A DNA stretch of 25,495 bases from Oppiella nova (Eukaryota > Arthropoda > Arachnida > Sarcoptiformes > Oppiidae): the NCBI GenBank assembly GCA_905397405.1, contig CAJPVJ010000430.1, forward strand, positions 1-25,495, read 5' to 3'. Both the position numbers and the translations under genes were made by a program. The stretch's first letter is position 1. The number at the start of each line of letters is the position of its first letter. The notes below the pieces were generated by a model that was given only the letters and a program-made list of their open reading frames with translations, was not told the DNA's origin and did no database searches. Shown piece after piece: positions 23,498-25,495 of the stretch.

Positions 23498-23655
23498 TTA
23501 TTTTCATCTCTATTTTTCTATTAAAACATTATGCGCAATCAAGGTCATAGGTACAGTAGTGATTTGTATATGATTTTAAAATTTTGAGTTAACAATAAGA
23601 TTGATCAGGATTTGAATTTCCATTCTAATAAGGAAAATTTTAATTTTGAATAGAT

Positions 23656-24222
23656 ATGAAAGACGACATTGCACTGATTATGGCTTTACCCAATGAATCT
23701 AAAGGGTTATTTGAACAAGCAGGTATCACTGTCCACTATAGCGGGATTGGCAAGATTAATGCAGCCTATACGGCATTCGATGTTATTCAAAAAACCGGCT
23801 GTAAAACCATACTGAATTTAGGTAGTGCAGGAAGTTCTTTCTTCGATGCCCATGAGTTGATTGAAGTAAAAACTTTTGTGCAACGTGATATGGATGTTTC
23901 CCCACTCGGTTTTGATGTGGGCGTTACGCCAATGGATGAGCATTTTCCAGGCGAAATTCATTTAGAATCGTATTTTCCACATTTAGCGCAGGGTGTTTGT
24001 GGTACAGGGGATAGTTTTGAAACAGGACAACCCAAAGTGAGCTGTAACTTGGTCGATATGGAAGGCTATGCACTGGCTAAAGTCTGTAAAAAATTAGATG
24101 TGCGTTTAGTTTCGATTAAATACATTACAGATGGTGCAAATGACACCGCACATTTAGATTGGGAAGATAATTTATTATTGGGTGCACAAAAGTTGTTAAA
24201 ACTATATCAGTCTATTTATTAA
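23656..24222 (+). CDS. Short MTA/SAH nucleosidase-like protein (nucleoside phosphorylase family)
   Basis: The 188-residue protein has the PNP/MTAN fold. Landmarks are E14 in ALPNESKGLFE, HYSGIGKINAAYTAFD (27-42), NLGSAGSSF (54-62), VDMEGYALAKV (133-143) and ITDGANDTAH (157-166). The residues that correspond to the catalytic glutamate, substrate-binding glutamate and aspartate of 5'-methylthioadenosine/S-adenosylhomocysteine nucleosidase (E14, E136, D159) are present. The likely reaction is therefore hydrolysis of an adenine N-glycosidic bond in the methyl cycle. It is about 40 residues shorter than the ~230-residue MtnN of E. coli, with the loss in the middle, so substrate preference may differ and I give no symbol. 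The ribosome site is weak (AAGGAAAA some 19 bases upstream). Confidence 0.83.
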   Translation: MKDDIALIMALPNESKGLFEQAGITVHYSGIGKINAAYTAFDVIQKTGCKTILNLGSAGSSFFDAHELIEVKTFVQRDMDVSPLGFDVGVTPMDEHFPGEIHLESYFPHLAQGVCGTGDSFETGQPKVSCNLVDMEGYALAKVCKKLDVRLVSIKYITDGANDTAHLDWEDNLLLGAQKLLKLYQSIY

Positions 24223-24266
24223 AGACTTAGTTTGTTTGAGTATTATATAAAGTTTAAAATTGAGTC

Positions 24267-24300
24267 TTGGCGACCATAGAACTCTATGGCCGTTTGCCAA
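24267..24300. terminator. Hairpin between convergent genes, possible terminator
   Basis: An inner perfect stem CCATAG-AACT-CTATGG (24274-24289) lies within outer arms TTGGC (24267-24271) and GCCAA (24296-24300). It is placed between the ends of the nucleosidase gene and the convergent TetR-family gene. It lacks a proper T-run in either direction, so termination is inferred from position. Confidence 0.45.
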
Positions 24301-24325
24301 AATAACCAATAAGTATATTGGATGA

Positions 24326-24940
24326 TTAATTGCGCGGTAACACACCATATAAAGTCATATGGATTGTATGTTCAATTGCGCGTTGACACATACTTTTATT
24401 ACGCAAAGTTTTACCAGTCACCATTTCAATTTGAGTACTAAAGTCTGCATAATTTTGAGTCAATGCCCAAATATTAATAATCAGCAATTCAGCATCGATT
24501 TGATCTGATATTTTACCTTGCGCCTGCCAGTTTAAAATCACTTTAGCTTTGCGTTTAAAGAGCTTTTTAAGTGGGCCTTTGAGGATCGGTAAAATATGTG
24601 GTGCGCCTTGAATCACTTCTAACGCGAAAAGTTTTGAAGCTTTAGGCTGAGTTCTAGAGATTTCAATTTTGGTCATGATGTAATGTGACAAAGCTTCTGT
24701 CGGTTCCAATTCTGACTCAAGCGACTGCAACGGTGCTAACCATTTCTGCATAACTGTCGTTAGCACTTCAACATATAAGGCTTCTTTATTTTCATAGTAG
24801 TAGAAAATATTGGATTTATGCATATCTGCTAATTGAGCGATTTCATCTAGACTTGCGCCGTTGAAACCATAGACAGAAAATACGTCAAGTGCAGCATTGA
24901 GCAGCTGCTGGCGTTTTTGAGCACTCTTTTTTTGTTCCAT
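24326..24940 (-). CDS. TetR-family regulator, RutR-like
   Basis: The 204-residue protein has an N-terminal TetR helix-turn-helix (about 12-58): LLNAALDVFSVYGFNGASLD, then EIAQLADMHKSNIFYYYENK and EALYVEVL. A C-terminal domain like that of E. coli RutR follows, including WLAPLQSLE, KIEISRTQPKASKLFALEVI, and IWALTQNYADFSTQIEMVTG. RutR senses pyrimidines (uracil/thymine) and controls pyrimidine and purine use; here the target genes are not in the window. The ATG at 24940 gives a protein aligned with RutR from its start. An in-frame ATG at 25012 would add 24 unrelated residues and lacks a ribosome site. There is no sign that it controls the T6SS. An NtrC-like dyad lies about 150 bases upstream. 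Confidence 0.87.
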   Translation of the reverse strand: MEQKKSAQKRQQLLNAALDVFSVYGFNGASLDEIAQLADMHKSNIFYYYENKEALYVEVLTTVMQKWLAPLQSLESELEPTEALSHYIMTKIEISRTQPKASKLFALEVIQGAPHILPILKGPLKKLFKRKAKVILNWQAQGKISDQIDAELLIINIWALTQNYADFSTQIEMVTGKTLRNKSMCQRAIEHTIHMTLYGVLPRN

Positions 24941-25012
24941 CGCATCTTTAATCGAAAAACTGATTATTAAATTGTACGGTAAAATGTTTGATTTGTGCAC
25001 AGAAAGCAGCAT

Positions 25013-25495
25013 TATTTTGGTATATTTCTGATAAATAATGATGAAGTTTTATTATTAAGTCGATCGTAGATCCCTATTATCTAATTTTGCACTAAACTGG
25101 AGCAAATCTTATTTTAAAATTCTGTCAGTTATGACTTAATATTTAAATTTTGTGACATTTTTTAGTATAAGGTTAATTTTTGAGTTAATTTAAAAATTAG
25201 ATAATCTTAAATAGCATGATTTAATTTTCATTTAAGAAAACTGACTTGCTTTAAAATACCCAACTCATTTTTAATCAATAGAAACAGTTGAAAACTTAAA
25301 CATATTTGTGACAGCGAACATTTTCTATCCGATCAAAACGACTAAATATTCGATTTAATTATTCAAGATCAGCAACATGGTTCCGCAAGGTTGGGGTTTG
25401 TTGGCATTTCATAAATGGTTTGCGTTGTAGGTTAAAATTGAGCAGGCAAGGCATGAAACGAAGAGAATAGAGAGACTATTTTCGAGTTTCATAAC
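25013..25495. other. AT-rich region without recognisable gene
   Basis: About 480 bases to the right edge contain no convincing coding sequence on either strand; open frames are short and lack family features. The only structured element noted is the NtrC-like dyad at 25086-25106. The segment probably holds the promoter of the RutR-like gene and the upstream region of a gene beyond the window. A short minus-strand frame begins at an ATG near 25490 but stops within 30 codons. Confidence 0.5.
25086..25106. promoter_or_regulatory. NtrC-like dyad upstream of the RutR-like gene
   Basis: TTTGC (25086-25090) and GCAAA (25102-25106) flank ACTAAACTGGA. The 17-base core TGCACTAAACTGGAGCA (25088-25104) follows the enterobacterial NtrC site pattern TGCAC(C/T)-N5-GGTGCA with one departure. 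NtrC governs nitrogen scavenging, including pyrimidine use in E. coli, which fits the RutR-like neighbour. I see no sigma54 -24/-12 element beside it, so the role is only suggested. Confidence 0.4.

Noticed and set aside
24266-24278. Resemblance to the 5' end of 5S rRNA (GGCGACCATAG) near a hairpin
   Set aside because: Only about a dozen bases match what I recall of 5S rRNA and the following sequence pairs back on itself instead of continuing as 5S; too short to call a remnant.
24941-25012. 24-residue N-terminal extension of the RutR-like regulator
   Set aside because: It has no ribosome site and no counterpart in RutR; the internal ATG at 24940 fits the family.
25370-25495. Short open frames at the right edge, including a minus-strand one that starts like a signal peptide (ATG near 25490)
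   Set aside because: All stop within about 30 codons and have no ribosome site or family features, so no gene or pseudogene is supported.
1-25495. CRISPR arrays, insertion sequences, prophage genes, tRNA genes
   Set aside because: No regularly spaced repeats, transposase, integrase or tRNA cloverleaf was recognised anywhere in the window.

Overview
The window is an Acinetobacter-type chromosomal segment. The evidence is the AT-rich gammaproteobacterial gene set, a 5S rRNA 3' end at the left edge, and above all a complete-looking type VI secretion (T6SS) locus with the Acinetobacter-style gene order. That order is a divergent pair of operons with asaA ahead of tssB, tagX at the far end of the tssH operon, and tagF-tagN-PAAR after tssM. 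The species cannot be fixed from sequence reading alone.

Layout. Positions 1-105 are the end of a 5S rRNA gene with its terminator. 289-600 is a small ankyrin-repeat protein gene with a good promoter that overlaps an inverted repeat. 643-789 is copy A of an intergenic repeat that includes a bidirectional terminator. 867-8436 on the minus strand is one tightly packed operon read as tssH(clpV)-tssA-tssK-tssL-(198-aa bitopic membrane protein)-tagX. 8437-8801 is the AT-rich divergent control region with two candidate plus-strand promoters. 8802-22728 on the plus strand is asaA-tssB-tssC-hcp-(hairpin)-tssE-tssF-tssG-(463-aa two-TM protein)-tssM-tagF-tagN-PAAR. 22743-22884 is copy B of the same repeat, so the T6SS locus is bracketed by direct copies. 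The right end holds an FMN reductase (minus), a short MTA/SAH nucleosidase-like phosphorylase (plus), a RutR-like TetR regulator (minus), an NtrC-like dyad upstream of that regulator, and about 480 bp without a recognisable gene.

How it works together. TssB/TssC form the contractile sheath, Hcp the inner tube and PAAR the spike tip. TssA/E/F/G/K form the cap and baseplate, and TssH recycles the contracted sheath. TssL/TssM form the envelope channel. AsaA (periplasmic, TssM-associated in published work), TagN (BON plus OmpA-like peptidoglycan-binding domains) and TagX (M15-type peptidoglycan hydrolase) adapt the machine to the cell wall. TagF is a post-translational brake. No VgrG, TssJ lipoprotein, Fha/PpkA/PppA or effector/immunity pair is visible, so spikes and cargo must be encoded elsewhere.

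The T6SS itself is a known system. The parts least explained are the 463-aa and 198-aa membrane proteins, the duplicated flanking element, whose minus strand reads like a small RNA, and the absence of TssJ and of the usual partners of TagF.
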